Both the position numbers and the translations under genes were made by a program. Shown here in pieces: positions 12,621 to 25,569 of a stretch of 64,000 nt of DNA. Within the stretch, counting starts at the first letter, position 1. Every line of letters begins with the position of its first letter. This stretch comes from Meandrina meandrites. Taxonomy: Eukaryota > Cnidaria > Anthozoa > Scleractinia > Meandrinidae. A model generated the notes under the pieces. That model did no database searches. It had not been told where the DNA came from and saw only the letters and a list, made by a program, of their open reading frames with translations. The stretch is taken from NCBI GenBank assembly GCA_963693305.1, contig OY855914.1, forward strand, positions 27,176,972-27,240,971, in the 5' to 3' direction.

Positions 12621-15460
12621 TCCAAGCAGAGCAAAACGCTGGGGTAACGAAGGTCGTCGAATTCCGTTCAAAACGCGTTTTTTCAACTTTCCCCATCAGG
12701 GCGAAACGAAAGAACAGCCTTGGGATCGAATTTTACAATTTCGTTTTCATGCGACCATTTTGGGTGGGCTTTTCCAAGCAGCTGAAGAAGCCAGGTTCAC
12801 GAAAGTGGTCCAATTGCGTTCAAAACGCGTTTTGTTAAATTTCCCCATCGGGGGGAAACGAAAAAACACCCTTGGGATCGAATTTTAAAATTTCGGTTTC
12901 ATGCCACCATTTTGGGTGGGCTTTTCCAAGCAGCGGAAAAAGCCGGGGTTAGCGAAGGTCGTCCAATTGCGTTCAAAACGCGTTTTTTCAACTTTTTCCA
13001 TCTTGGCCAGCCAAAAAAAACAGCCGTGGGATCAAATTTTTCAATTTCGGTTTCATGCCACCATTTTGGGTGGGCTTTTCCAAGCAGCGGAAAAAGCCGG
13101 GTTCACGAAAGTGGTCCAATTGCGTTCAAAACGCGTTTTGTTAAATTTCCCCATCGGGGGGAAACGAAAAAACACCATTGGGATCGAATTTTAAAATTTC
13201 GGTTTCATGCCACCATTTTGGGTGGGCTTTTCCAAGCAGCGCAAAACGCTGGGGTAACGAAGGTCGTCGAATTCCGTTCAAAACGCGTTTTTTCAACTTT
13301 CCCCATCGGGGCGAAGCGAAAAAACAGCCTTGGGATCGAATTTACCAATTTTGGTTTTATACCACCATTTTGGGTCGGCTATTCCAAGCAGCGCAAAAAG
13401 CCGGGTTGACGAAGGTCGTCCAAATGCGTTCAAAACGCGTTTTTTCGACTTTCCCCATCGGAGCGAAACGCAGAAACACCCTTGGAATCGATTTTACCAA
13501 TTTCGATTTCATACCGCCATTTTGGGTGGGCTTTTGCAAGCAGTGCAAAAAGCCGGGTTGACGAAGGTCGTCCAATTGCGTTCAAAACGCGTTTTTTCGA
13601 GTTTCCCCATCGGGGCGAAACGAAAGAACAGCCTTGGGATCGAATTTTACAATTTCGTTTTCATGCGACCATTTTGGGTGGGCTTTTCCAAGCAGCGGAA
13701 AAAGCCGGGTTCACGAAAGTGGTCCAATTGCGTTCAAAACGCGTTTTGTTAAATTTCCCCATCGGGGGGAAACGAAAAAACACCCTTGGGATCGAATTTT
13801 AAAATTTCGGTTTCATGCCACCATTTTGGGTGGGCTTTTCCAAGCAGCGGAAAAAGCCGGGTTGACGAAGGTCGTCCAATTGCGCTCAAAACGCGTTTTT
13901 TCAACTTTCCCCATCGGGGCGAAGCGAAAAAACAGCCTTGAGATCGAATTTTACAATTTCGGTTTCATGCCACCATTTTGGGTGGGCTTTTCCAAGCAGC
14001 GGAAAAAGCCGGGTTCACGAAAGTGGTCCAATTGCGTTCAAAACGCGTTTTGTTAAATTTCCCCATCGGGGGGAAACGAAAAAACACCCTTGGGATCGAA
14101 TTTTAAAATTTCGGTTTCATGCCACCATTTTGGGTGGGCTTTTCCAAGCAGCGGAAAAAGCCGGGTTGACGAAGGTCGTCCAATTGCGTTCAAAACGCGT
14201 TTTTTCAACTTTTTCCATCTTGGCCAGCCAAAAAAAACAGCCGTGGGATCAAATTTTTCAATTTCGGTTTCATGCCACCATTTTGGGTGGGCTTTTCCAA
14301 GCAGCGGAAAAAGCCGGGTTCACGAAAGTGGTCCAATTGCGTTCAAAACGCGTTTTGTTAAATTTCCCCATCGGGGGGAAACGAAAAAACACCCTTGGGA
14401 TCGAATTTTAAAATTTCGGTTTCATGCCACCATTTTGGGTGGGCTTTTCCAAGCAGCGGAAAAAGCCGGGTTGACGAAGGTCGTCCAATTGCGCTCAAAA
14501 CGCGTTTTTTCAACTTTCCCCATCGGGGCGAAGCGAAAAAACAGCCTTGAGATCGAATTTTACAATTTCGGTTTCATGCCACCATTTTGGGTGGGCTTTT
14601 CCAAGCAGCGGAAAAAGGCGGGTTGACGAAGGTCGTCCAATTGCGTTCAAAACGCGTTTTTTCGAGTTTCCCCATCGGGGCGAAACGAAAGAACAGCCTT
14701 GGGATCGAATTTTACAATTTCGTTTTCATGCGACCATTTTGGGTGGGCTTTTCCAAGCAGCGGAAAAAGCCGGGTTCACGAAAGTGGTCCAATTGCGTTC
14801 AAAACGCGTTTTGTTAAATTTCCCCATCGGGGGGAAACGAAAAAACACCCTTGGGATCGAATTTTAAAATTTCGGTTTCATGCCACCATTTTGGGTGGGC
14901 TTTTCCAAGCAGCGGAAAAAGCCGGGTTGACGAAGGTCGTCCAATTGCGCTCAAAACGCGTTTTTTCAACTTTCCCCATCGGGGCGAAGCGAAAAAACAG
15001 CCTTGAGATCGAATTTTACAATTTCGGTTTCATGCCACCATTTTGGGTGGGCTTTTCCAAGCAGCGGAAAAAGGCGGGTTGACGAAGGTCGTCCAATTGC
15101 GTTCAAAACGCGTTTTTTCAACTTTTTCCATCTTGGCCAGCCAAAAAAAACAGCCGTGGGATCAAATTTTTCAATTTCGGTTTCATGCCACCATTTTGGG
15201 TGGGCTTTTCCAAGCAGCGGAAAAAGCCGGGTTCACGAAAGTGGTCCAATTGCGTTCAAAACGCGTTTTGTTAAATTTCCCCATCGGGGGGAAACGAAAA
15301 AACACCCTTGGGATCGAATTTTAAAATTTCGGTTTCATGCCACCATTTTGGGTGGGCTTTTGCAAGCAGTGCAAAAAGCCGGGTTGACGAAGGTCGTCCA
15401 ATTGCGTTCAAAACGCGTTTTTTCGAGTTTCCCCATCGGGGCGAAACGAAAAAACACCCT
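12621..15460. repeat. 152-bp satellite, mosaic transition block B
   Basis: The same monomer as block A, but variants are shuffled. Examples are GGTTCACGAAAGTGG in place of GGTTGACGAAGGTCG, GTTAAATTTCCCC after the palindrome, AACACCC in place of AACAGCC, and the first ATACCACC forms near 13360. A 1065-bp segment of about seven monomers is repeated (13634 onward matches 14699 onward). The AAAACGCGTTTT palindrome is still present in most monomers. No coding potential is inferred. Confidence 0.93.
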
Positions 15461-18400
15461 TGGGATCGAATTCCACGAGGTCGGTTTTATACCACCATTT
15501 TGGGTGGGCTTTTACAAGCAGTGCAAAAAGCCGGGTTGACGAAGGTCGTCCAATTGCGTTCAAAACGCGTTTTTTCGAGTTTCCCCATCGGGGCGAAACG
15601 AAAAAACACCCTTGGGATCGAATTCCACGAGGTCGGTTTTATACCACCATTTTGGGTGGGCTTTTACAAGCAGTGCAAAAAGCCGGGTTGACGGAGGTCG
15701 TTTATTCGAATTTTCCCATCGGAGCGAAACGAAAAAAACACCCTTGGGATCGAATTCCACGAAGTCGGTTTCATACCACCATTTTGGGAGGGCTTTTCAG
15801 AGAAGCGGAAAACGCTGGTTTAACGAAGGTGGTCCAATTGCGTTCAAAACTCGTGTTTTCGAGTTTCCATATCAGGGCGAAACGAAAAAATACCCTTGGG
15901 ATCGAATTCTACGAGGTCGGTTTCATACCACCATTTTGGGTGGGCTTTTGCAAGCAGCGTAAAATGCCGGGTTGACGAAGGTCGTCCAATTGCGTTCAAA
16001 ACTCGTTTTTTCGAGTTTCCCCATCGGGGCGAAACGAAAAAACACCCTTGGGATCAAATTCCACAAGGTCAGTTTCATACCACCATTTTGGGTGGGCTAG
16101 CTTTTACAAGCAGTGCAAAAAGGCGGGTTGACGAAGGTCGTTTTTTCGACTTTCCCCATCGGGGCGACACGAAAAGAAACCCTTGGGATCAAATTCCACG
16201 AGGTCGGTTTCATACCACCATTTTTGGTGGGCTTTTGCAAGCAGCGTAAAAAGCCGGGTTGACAAGGTCGTCCAATTCCGTTCAAAACTCGTTTTTTCGA
16301 CTTTCCCCATCACGGCGAAACGAAGAATCACCCTTGGAATCGAATTTACCAATTTCGGTTTCATACCACCATTTTTGCCGGGCTTTTGCAAGCACTGCAA
16401 AAAGCCGGGTTGACGAAGGTCGTCCAATTGCGTTGAAAACTCATTTTTTCGACTTTCCCCATCGTTGCCAAACGAAAAAACACCCTTGGGATCGAATTCC
16501 ACGAGGTCGGTTTCATACCACCATTTTTGGTGGGCTTTTGCAAGCCGCGCAAAAAGCGGGGTTGACAAAGTTCGTCCAATTCCGTTCAAAACTCGTTTTT
16601 TCGACTTTCCCCATCACGGCGAAACGAAGAATCACCCTTGGAATCGAATTTACCAATTTCGGTTTCATACCACCATTTTTGCCGGGCTTTTGCAAGCACT
16701 GCAAAAAGCCGGGTTGACGAAGGTCGTCCAATTGCGTTGAAAACTCATTTTTTCGACTTTCCCCATCGTTGCCAAACGAAAAAACACCCTTGGGATCGAA
16801 TTCCACGAGGTCGGTTTCATACCACCATTTTTGGTGGGCTTTTGCAAGCCGCGCAAAAAGCGGGGTTGACAAAGTTCGTCCAATTGCGTTGAAAACTCGT
16901 TTTTTCGTCTTTCCCCATCGGGGAGAAACGAAAAAACACCCTTGGGATCGAATTCCACGAGGCTTGTTTCATACCACCATTTTGGGTGGGCTTTTCCAAG
17001 CAGCGAAAAACGGCGGGTTGACGAAGGTCGTCCAATTGCGTTCAAAACTCGTTTTTCGACTTTCGCCATCACGGCGAAACGAAGAATCACCCTTGGAATA
17101 GAATTTACCAATTTCGGTTTCATACCACCATTTTTGGTGGGCTTTCCCAAGCATCGAAAAAAGCCGGGTTGACGAAGGTCGTCCGATTGCGTTCAAAACT
17201 CGTTAATTCGACTTTCCCCATCGGGGGGAATCGAAAAAACACCCTTGGGATCGAATTCCACGAGGTCGGTTTCATAGCACCATTTTTGCTGTGCTTTTGC
17301 AAGCAGTGCAAAAAGCCGGGTTGACGAAGGTCGTCCAATTGCGTTCAAAACTCGTTTATTCGACTTTCCCCATCGGGGCGAAACGAAAAAACACCTTTGG
17401 GATCGAATTCCACGAGGTCGGTTTTATATTACTATTTTGGTTGGGCTTTTGCAAGCAGTGCAAAAAGCGAGGTTGACGAAGTCCCGCCAATAGTGTTCAA
17501 AACACGTTTTTTCGACTTTCCCCATCGTGGCGAATGGAAAAAACACCCTTTGGATCGAATTCCACGAGGTCGGTTTCATACGACCATTTTGGGTGGGCTT
17601 TTCCCAGCAGCGCAAAAAGCCGGGTTGACGAAGGTCGTCCAATTGCGTTCAAAACTCGTTTTTTCGACTTTCCCCATCGGGGCAAAACGAAAAAGCACCC
17701 TTGGATCGAATTCAACGAGTTCGGTATCATACCACCATTTTGGGAGAGCTTTTGGAAGCAGCGAAAAAAGCCGGGTTGACGAAGGTCGTCCAATTGCGTT
17801 CAAAACTCGTTTTTTCGACTTTCCCAATCGGGGCGAAACGAAAAAACACCCTTTGGATCGAATTCCACGAGGTCGGTTTCATACGACCATTTTGGGTGGG
17901 CTTTTCCCAGCAGCGAAAAAAGCCGGGTTGACGAAGGTCGTCCAATTGCGTTCAAAACTCGTTTTTTCGACTTTCCCCATCACGGCGAAACGAAGAATCA
18001 CCCTTGGAATCGAATTTACCAATTTCGGTTTCATACCACCATTTTTGCCGGGCTTTTGCAAGCACTGCAAAAAGCCGGGTTGACGAAGGTCGTCCAATTG
18101 CGTTGAAAACTCATTTTTTCGACTTTCCCCATCGTTGCCAAACGAAAAAACACCCTTGGGATCGAATTCCACGAGGTCGGTTTCATACCACCATTTTTGG
18201 TGGGCTTTTGCAAGCCGCGCAAAAAGCGGGGTTGACAAAGTTCGTCCAATTGCGTTGAAAACTCGTTTTTTCGTCTTTCCCCATCGGGGAGAAACGAAAA
18301 AACACCCTTGGGATCGAATTCCACGAGGCTTGTTTCATACCACCATTTTGGGTGGGCTTTTCCAAGCAGCGAAAAACGGCGGGTTGACGAAGGTCGTCCA

Positions 18401-20961
18401 ATTGCGTTCAAAACTCGTTTTTCGACTTTCGCCATCACGGCGAAACGAAGAATCACCCTTGGAATAGAATTTACCAATTTCGGTTTCATACCACCATTTT
18501 TGGTGGGCTTTCCCAAGCATCGAAAAAAGCCGGGTTGACGAAGGTCGTCCGATTGCGTTCAAAACTCGTTAATTCGACTTTCCCCATCGGGGGGAATCGA
18601 AAAAACACCCTTGGGATCGAATTCCACGAGGTCGGTTTCATAGCACCATTTTTGCTGTGCTTTTGCAAGCAGTGCAAAAAGCCGGGTTGACGAAGGTCGT
18701 CCAATTGCGTTCAAAACTCGTTTATTCGACTTTCCCCATCGGGGCGAAACGAAAAAACACCTTTGGGATCGAATTCCACGAGGTCGGTTTTATATTACTA
18801 TTTTGGTTGGGCTTTTGCAAGCAGTGCAAAAAGCGAGGTTGACGAAGTCCCGCCAATAGTGTTCAAAACACGTTTTTTCGACTTTCCCCATCGTGGCGAA
18901 TGGAAAAAACACCCTTTGGATCGAATTCCACGAGGTCGGTTTCATACGACCATTTTGGGTGGGTTTTTCCCAGCAGCGCAAAAAGCCGGGTTGACGAAGG
19001 TCGTCCAATTGCGTTCAAAACTCGTTTTTTCGACTTTCCCCATCGGGGCAAAACGAAAAAGCACCCTTGGATCGAATTCAACGAGTTCGGTATCATACCA
19101 CCATTTTGGGAGAGCTTTTGGAAGCAGCGAAAAAAGCCGGGTTGACGAAGGTCGTCCAATTGCGTTCAAAACTCGTTTTTTCGACTTTCCCAATCGGGGC
19201 GAAACGAAAAAACACCCTTTGGATCGAATTCCACGAGGTCGGTTTCATACGACCATTTTGGGTGGGCTTTTCCCAGCAGCGAAAAAAGCCGGGTTGACGA
19301 AGGTCGTCCAATTGCGTTCAAAACTCGTTTTTTCGACTTTCCCCATCGGGGCAAAACGAAAAAACACCCTTGGATCGAATTCAACAAATTAGTTATCATA
19401 CCACCATTTTGGGAGGGCTTTACCAAGGAGCGGAAAACGCCGGGTTGACGAAAAACGTCCAATTGCGTTGAAAACTCGTTTTTTCGAGTTTCCCCATATG
19501 GGCGAAACGAAAAAACACCCTTTGGATCGAATTCCACGAGGTCGGTTTGACACCACCATTTTGGGTAGGCTTTTCCCAGCAGCGCAAAAAGCCGGGTTGA
19601 CGAAGGTCGTCCAATTGCGTTGAAAACTCGTTTCGTCGAGTTTCCCCATCGGGGCGAAACGAAAAAACACCCTGGGGTTCGAATTCCACGAGGTCGGTTT
19701 CATACCACTATTTTTGCTAGGCTTTACCAAGCAGCGGAAAACGGTGGGTTGACGAAGGTCGTCCAATTGCGTTCAAAACTCGTTTTGTCGAGTTTCCCCA
19801 TCGGGGCGAAACGAAAAAACACCATTGGGTTCGAATTCCACGAGGTCGGTTTCAACCACCATTTTTGCTGGGCTTTACCAAGCAGCGGAAAACGCCGGGT
19901 TGACGAAGGTCGTCCAATTGTGTTCAAAACTCGTTTTGTCGAGTTTCCCCATCGGTGCGAGACGAAAAAAGACCCTTGAGATCGAATTCCACGAGGTCGG
20001 TTTCATATCACCATTTTGGGTGGGATTTACCAAGGAGCGGAAAACGCCGGGTTCACGAAGGTCGTCCAATGGCGTTGAAAACTCGTTTTTTCGAGTTTCC
20101 CCATATGGGCGAATCGAAAAAACACCCTATGGATCGAATTCCACGAGGTCGGTTTCACACCACCATTTTGGGTGGGCTTTTCCCAGCAACGCAAAAAGCC
20201 GGGTTAACGAAGGTCGTCCAATTGCGTTCAAAAGTCGTTTTGTCGATTTTCCCCATCGGGGCGAAACGAAAAAACACCCTTGTGATCGAATTCCACGAGG
20301 TCGGTTTCATACCACCATTTTGGGTGGGATTTTCCAAGCAGCGCAAAACGCCGGTTTGACCAAGGTCGTCCAATTGGGTTGAAAACTCGTTTTGTCGAGT
20401 TTCCCCCCAGGGACGGAACAAAAAAACACCCTTGGGATCAAATTCCACGAGGTCGGTTTCATACCACCATTTTTGCTGGGCTTTTGCAAGCAGTGCAAAA
20501 AGGCGGGTTGACGAATGTCGTCCAATTGCGTTGAAAACTCGTTTTTTCGAGTTTCCCCATCGGGGCGAAACGAAAAAACACCCTTTGGATCAAATTCCAC
20601 AAGGTCGGCTTCATACCACCATTTTGGGTGGGCTTTTCCCAGCAGCGCAAAACGCCGGGTTGACGAAGGTCGTCCAATTGCGTTCAAAACTCGTTTTTTC
20701 GACTATCCCCATCGGGGCAAAACGAAAAAACACCCTTGGGATCGAATTCCACGAGGTCGGTTTCATACCACCATTTTGGGGTGGATTTACCAAGTAGCGG
20801 AAAACGCTGGGTTGACGAAGGTCGTCCAATTGCGTTCAAAACTCGTTTTTTTGAGATTCCCCATCGGGGCGAAACAAAAAAACACCCTTGGGATCGAATT
20901 CCACGAGTTTGGTTTCAAACCACAATTTTGGGTCGGCTTTTGCAAGCAGCGCAAAAAGCCA
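15461..20961. repeat. 152-bp satellite, divergent block C
   Basis: Monomers keep the same backbone (GGGCTTTTGCAAGC, GCCGGGTTGACGAAGG) but carry a different subfamily core. ATTTTACAATTTCGG is replaced by ATTCCACGAGGTCGG, which creates an EcoRI site, and from about 15.84 kb AAAACGCGTTTT becomes AAAACTCGTTTT. Monomer lengths vary more, with short deletions (near 15700 and 16140) and many substitutions. The block ends abruptly at about 20961, inside GCAAAAAGCC, where the next minisatellite begins. This looks like the older edge of the array. Confidence 0.95.
16582..19344. repeat. 1366-bp higher-order tandem duplication inside block C
   Basis: Positions 16582 to about 17978 recur at 17948-19344 with a constant 1366-bp offset, equal to nine 152-bp monomers. 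The two copies are nearly identical. A G/GT change in GGGTGGGCTTTTCCC (near 17596 versus 18962) is the one substitution I noticed. Neighbouring monomers differ from each other far more than the two nine-monomer copies do, so this is a recent duplication of an old stretch. Confidence 0.9.
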
Positions 20962-23900
20962 GCTGTGTAGTGCACAGAGTACAGTGTACCGTGTATAGTG
21001 CACAGTGCAGAGAGTACAGTGTACCGTGTATTGTGCACAGAGTACAGTGTACCGTGTATGGTGCACAGTGCACAGAGTACAGTGTAACGTGTATAGTGCA
21101 CAGAGTACACTGTACCGTGTATAGTGCACAGAGTACAGTGTACCGTGTATAGTGCACAGAGTAGAGTGTACCGTGTATAGTGCACAGTGCACAGAGTACA
21201 GTGTACCGTGCATAGTGCACAGTGCAGAGAGTACAGTGTACCGTGTATAGTGCACAGAGTACAGTGTACCGTGTATAGTGCAAAGAGTACAGTGTACCGT
21301 GTATAGTGCACAGAGTACAGTGTACCATGTATAGTGCACAGTGCACAGAGTACAGTGTACCGTGTATAGAGCACAGTGCACAGTGCACAGAGTACAGTGT
21401 ACCGTGTATAGTGCACAGCGCACAGAGTACAGTGTATATACCGTGTATATACCGTGTATATACCGTGTATATACCTTATATACTACTATACTGTGTATAG
21501 TGCACAGTGCACAGAGTACAGTGTACCGTGTATAGTGCACAGTGCACAGTGCACAGAGTACAGTGTACCGTGTATAGTGCACAGAGTACAGTGTACCGTG
21601 TATAGTGCACAGAGTAGAGTGTACCGTGTATAGTGCACAGTGCACAGAGTACAGTGTACCGTGCATAGTGCACAGTGCACTGAGTCCAGTGTACCGTGTA
21701 TAGTGCACAGTGCACAGAGTACAGTGTACCGTGTATAGTGCACAGTGCACAGAGTACAGTGAACTGTGAATAGTGCACAGTGCACAGAGTACAGTGTACC
21801 GTGTATAGTGCACAGTGCACAGTGCACAGAGTACAGTGTACCGTGTATAGTGCACAGGGGACAGAGTACAGTGTACCATGTATAGTGCACAGAATACTGT
21901 GTACCATGTATGGTGTACAGTGCACAGAGTACAGTGTACCGTGTATAGTGCACAGTGCAGAGAGTACAGTGTACCGTGTATTGTGCACAGAGTACAGTGT
22001 ACCGTGTATGGTGCACAGTGCACAGAGTACAGTGTACCGTGTATAGTGCACAGAGTACAGTGTACCGTGTAAAGTGCACAGAGTACAGTGTACCGTGTAT
22101 AGTGCACAGAGTAGAGTGTACCGTGTATAGTGCAAAGTGCACAGAGTACAGTGTACCGTGCATAGTGCACAGTGCAGAGAGTACAGTGTACCGTGTATAG
22201 TGCACAGAGTACACTGTACCGTGTATAGTGCAAAGAGTACAGTGTACCGTGTATAGTGCACAGAGTACAGTGTACCGTGTATAGAGCACAGTGCACTGAG
22301 TCCAGTGTACCGTGTATAGTGCACAGTGCACAGAGTACAGTGTACCGTGTATAGTGCACAGTGCACAGAGTACAGTGTACCGTGTATAGTGCACAGTGCA
22401 CAGTGCACAGAGTACAGTGTACCGTGTATAGTGCACAGCAGACAGAGTACAGTGTATATACCGTGTATATACCGTATATACTACTATAACGTGTATAGTG
22501 CACAGTGCACAGAGTACAGTGTACCGTGTATAGTGCACAGTGCACAGAGTACAGTGTACCGTGTATAGTGCACAGAGTACAGTGTACCGTCTATATTGCA
22601 CAGAGTAGAGTGTACCGTGTATAGTGCACAGTGCACAGAGTACAGTGTACCGTGCATAGTGGACAGTGCACTGAGTCCAGTGTACCGTGTATAGTGCACA
22701 GTGCACAGAGTACAGTGTACCGTGTATAGTGCACAGTGCACAGAGTACAGTGTACCGTGTATAGTGCACAGTGCACAGAGCACAGAGTACAGTGTACGGT
22801 GTATAGTGCACAGTGCATAGTGCACAGAGTACAGTGTACCGTGTATAGTGCACAGCGCACAGAGTACAGTGTACCGTGTATAGTGCACAGAGTACTGTGT
22901 ACCGTGTATGGTGTACAGTGCACAGAGTACAGTGTACCGTGTATACTGAACAGAGTACAGTGTCCCGTGTATAGTGCACAGAGTACAGTGGACCGTGTAT
23001 AGTTCACAGTGCAGAGAGTACAGTGTACCGTGTATAGTACACAGTGCACAGGGTACAGTGTACCGTGTATAGTGCACAGTGCACAGAGTACAGTGTACCG
23101 TGTTTAGTGCACAGGGCATAGAGTACAGTGTACCGTGTATAGTGCAGAGTACAGTGTACTGTGTATAGTGCACAGTGCACAGAGTACAGTGTACCGTGTA
23201 TAGTGCACAGTGTACAGCGTACAGAGTACCGAGTATAGTGCACCGAACACAGAGTACAGTGTACCGTGTATAGTGCACAGTGCACAGAGTACAGTGTACC
23301 GTGTATAGTGCACAGTGCACAGAGTACAGTGTACCGTGTATAGTGCACAGTGCACAGGGTACAGTGTACTGTGTATAGTGAACAGTGCACAGAGTACAGT
23401 GTACCGTGTAGAGTGCACAGAGTACAGTGTACCGTGTATAGTGTACAGTGCACAGAGTACAGTGCACAGAGTACAGTGTACCGTGTATAGTGAACATAGT
23501 ACAGTGTACCGTGTATAGTGCACAGAGTACAGTGTACCGTGTTTAGTGCACAGTGCACAGAGTACAGTGTACCGTGTATAGTGCACAGTGCACAGAGTAC
23601 AGTGTACCGTGTATAGTGCACAGTGCACAGAGTACAGTGTACCGTGTTTAGTGCACAGGGCATAGAGTACAGTGTACCGTGTATAGTGCACAGAGTACAG
23701 TGTACCGTTTATAGTGCACAGTGCACAGAGTACAGTGTACTCTGTATAGTGCACAGAGTACAGTGTACCGTTTATTAGAAAAAAGTGCACAGTGCACAGA
23801 GTACATTGTACCGTGTATAGTGCACAGTGCACAGAGTACAGTGTACCGTGTATAGTGCACAGTGCACAGTGCACAGAGTACAGTGTACCGTGTATAGTGC

Positions 23901-25569
23901 ACAGTGCACAGAGTACAGTGTACCGTGTATAGTACACAGAGTACTGTGTACCGTGTATGGTGTACAGTGCACAGAGTACAGTGTACCGTGTATAGTGAAC
24001 AGAGTACAGTGTGCCGTGTATAGTGCACAGAGTACAGTGTACCGTGTATAGTGCACAGTGCACAGAGTACAGTGTACCGTGTATAGTACACAGTGCACAG
24101 GGTACAGTGTACCGTGTATAGTGCACAGTGCACAGAGTACAGTGTACCGTGTATAGTGCACAGAGTACTGTGTACCGTGTATGGTGTACAGTGCACAGAG
24201 TACAGTGTACCGTGTATAGTGAACAGAGTACAGTGTGCCGTGTATAGTGGACAGAGTACAGTGTACCGTGTATAGTGCACAGTGCACAGAGTACAGTGTT
24301 CCGTGTATAGTACACGGTGCACAGGGTACAGTGTACCGTGTATAGTGCACAGTGCACAGAGTACAGTGTACCGTGTTTAGTGCACAGGGCATAGAGTACA
24401 GTGTACCGTGTATAGTGCACAGAGTACTGTGTACCGTGTATGGTGTACAGTGCACAGAGTACAGTGTACCGTGTATAGTGCACAGTGCAGAGTACAGTGT
24501 ACCGTGTATAGTGCACAGAGTACTGTGTACCGTGTATGGTGTACAGTGCACAGAGTACAGTGTACCGTGTATAGTGCACAGTGCAGAGTACAGTGTACCG
24601 TGTATTGTGCCCAGAGTACAGTGTACCGTGTATAGTGCAAAGAGTACAGTGTACCATGTAAAGTGCACAGAGTACAGTGTACCGTGTAGAGTGCACAGAG
24701 TAGAGTGTACCGTGTATAGTGCAAAGTGCACAGAGTACAGTGTACTGTGCATAGTGCACAGTGCAGAGAGTACAGTATACCGTGTATAGTGCACAGAGTA
24801 CAGTGTACCGTGTATAGTGCAAAGAGTACAGTGTACCGTGTATAGTGCACAGAGTACAGTGTACCGTGTATAGTGCACAGTGCACAGTGTACCGTGTATA
24901 GAGCACAGTGCATTGAGTGAAGTGTACCGTGTATATTGCACAGTGCACAGAGTACAGTGTACCGTGTATAGTGCATAGTGCACAGAGTACAGTGTACCGT
25001 GTATAGTGCACAGTGCACAGAGTACAGTGTACCGTGTATAGTGCACAGTGCACAGAGTATAGTGTATATACCGTGTATATACCGTGTATATACCGTGTAT
25101 ATACCGTATATACTACTATACCGTGTATAGTGCACAGTGCACAGAGTACAGTGTACCGTGTATAGTGCACAGTGCACAGTGCACAGAGTACAGTGTACCG
25201 TGTATAGTGCACAGAGTACAGTGTACCGTGTATAGTGCACTGAGTAGAGTGTACCGTTTATAGTGCACAGTGCACAGAGTACAGTGTACCGTGCATAGTG
25301 CACAGTGCACTGAGTCCAGTGTACCGTGCATAGTGCACAGTGCACAGAGTCCAGTGTACCGTGTATAGTGCACAGTGCACAGAGTACAGTGTACCGTGTA
25401 TAGTGCACAGTGCACAGAGTACAGTGTACCGTGTATAGTGCACAGTGCACAGTGCACAGAGTACAGTGTACCGTGTATAGTGCACAGCGCACAGAGTACA
25501 GTGTACCGTGTATAGTCCACAGAGTACTGTGTACTGTGTATGGTGTACAGTGCACAGAGTACAGTGTAC

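Noticed and set aside
325..20400. Open frames on both strands of the 152/153-bp satellite
   Set aside because: They follow from monomer length and composition, shift frame at each 152-bp monomer, and have no domain, promoter or splice context.
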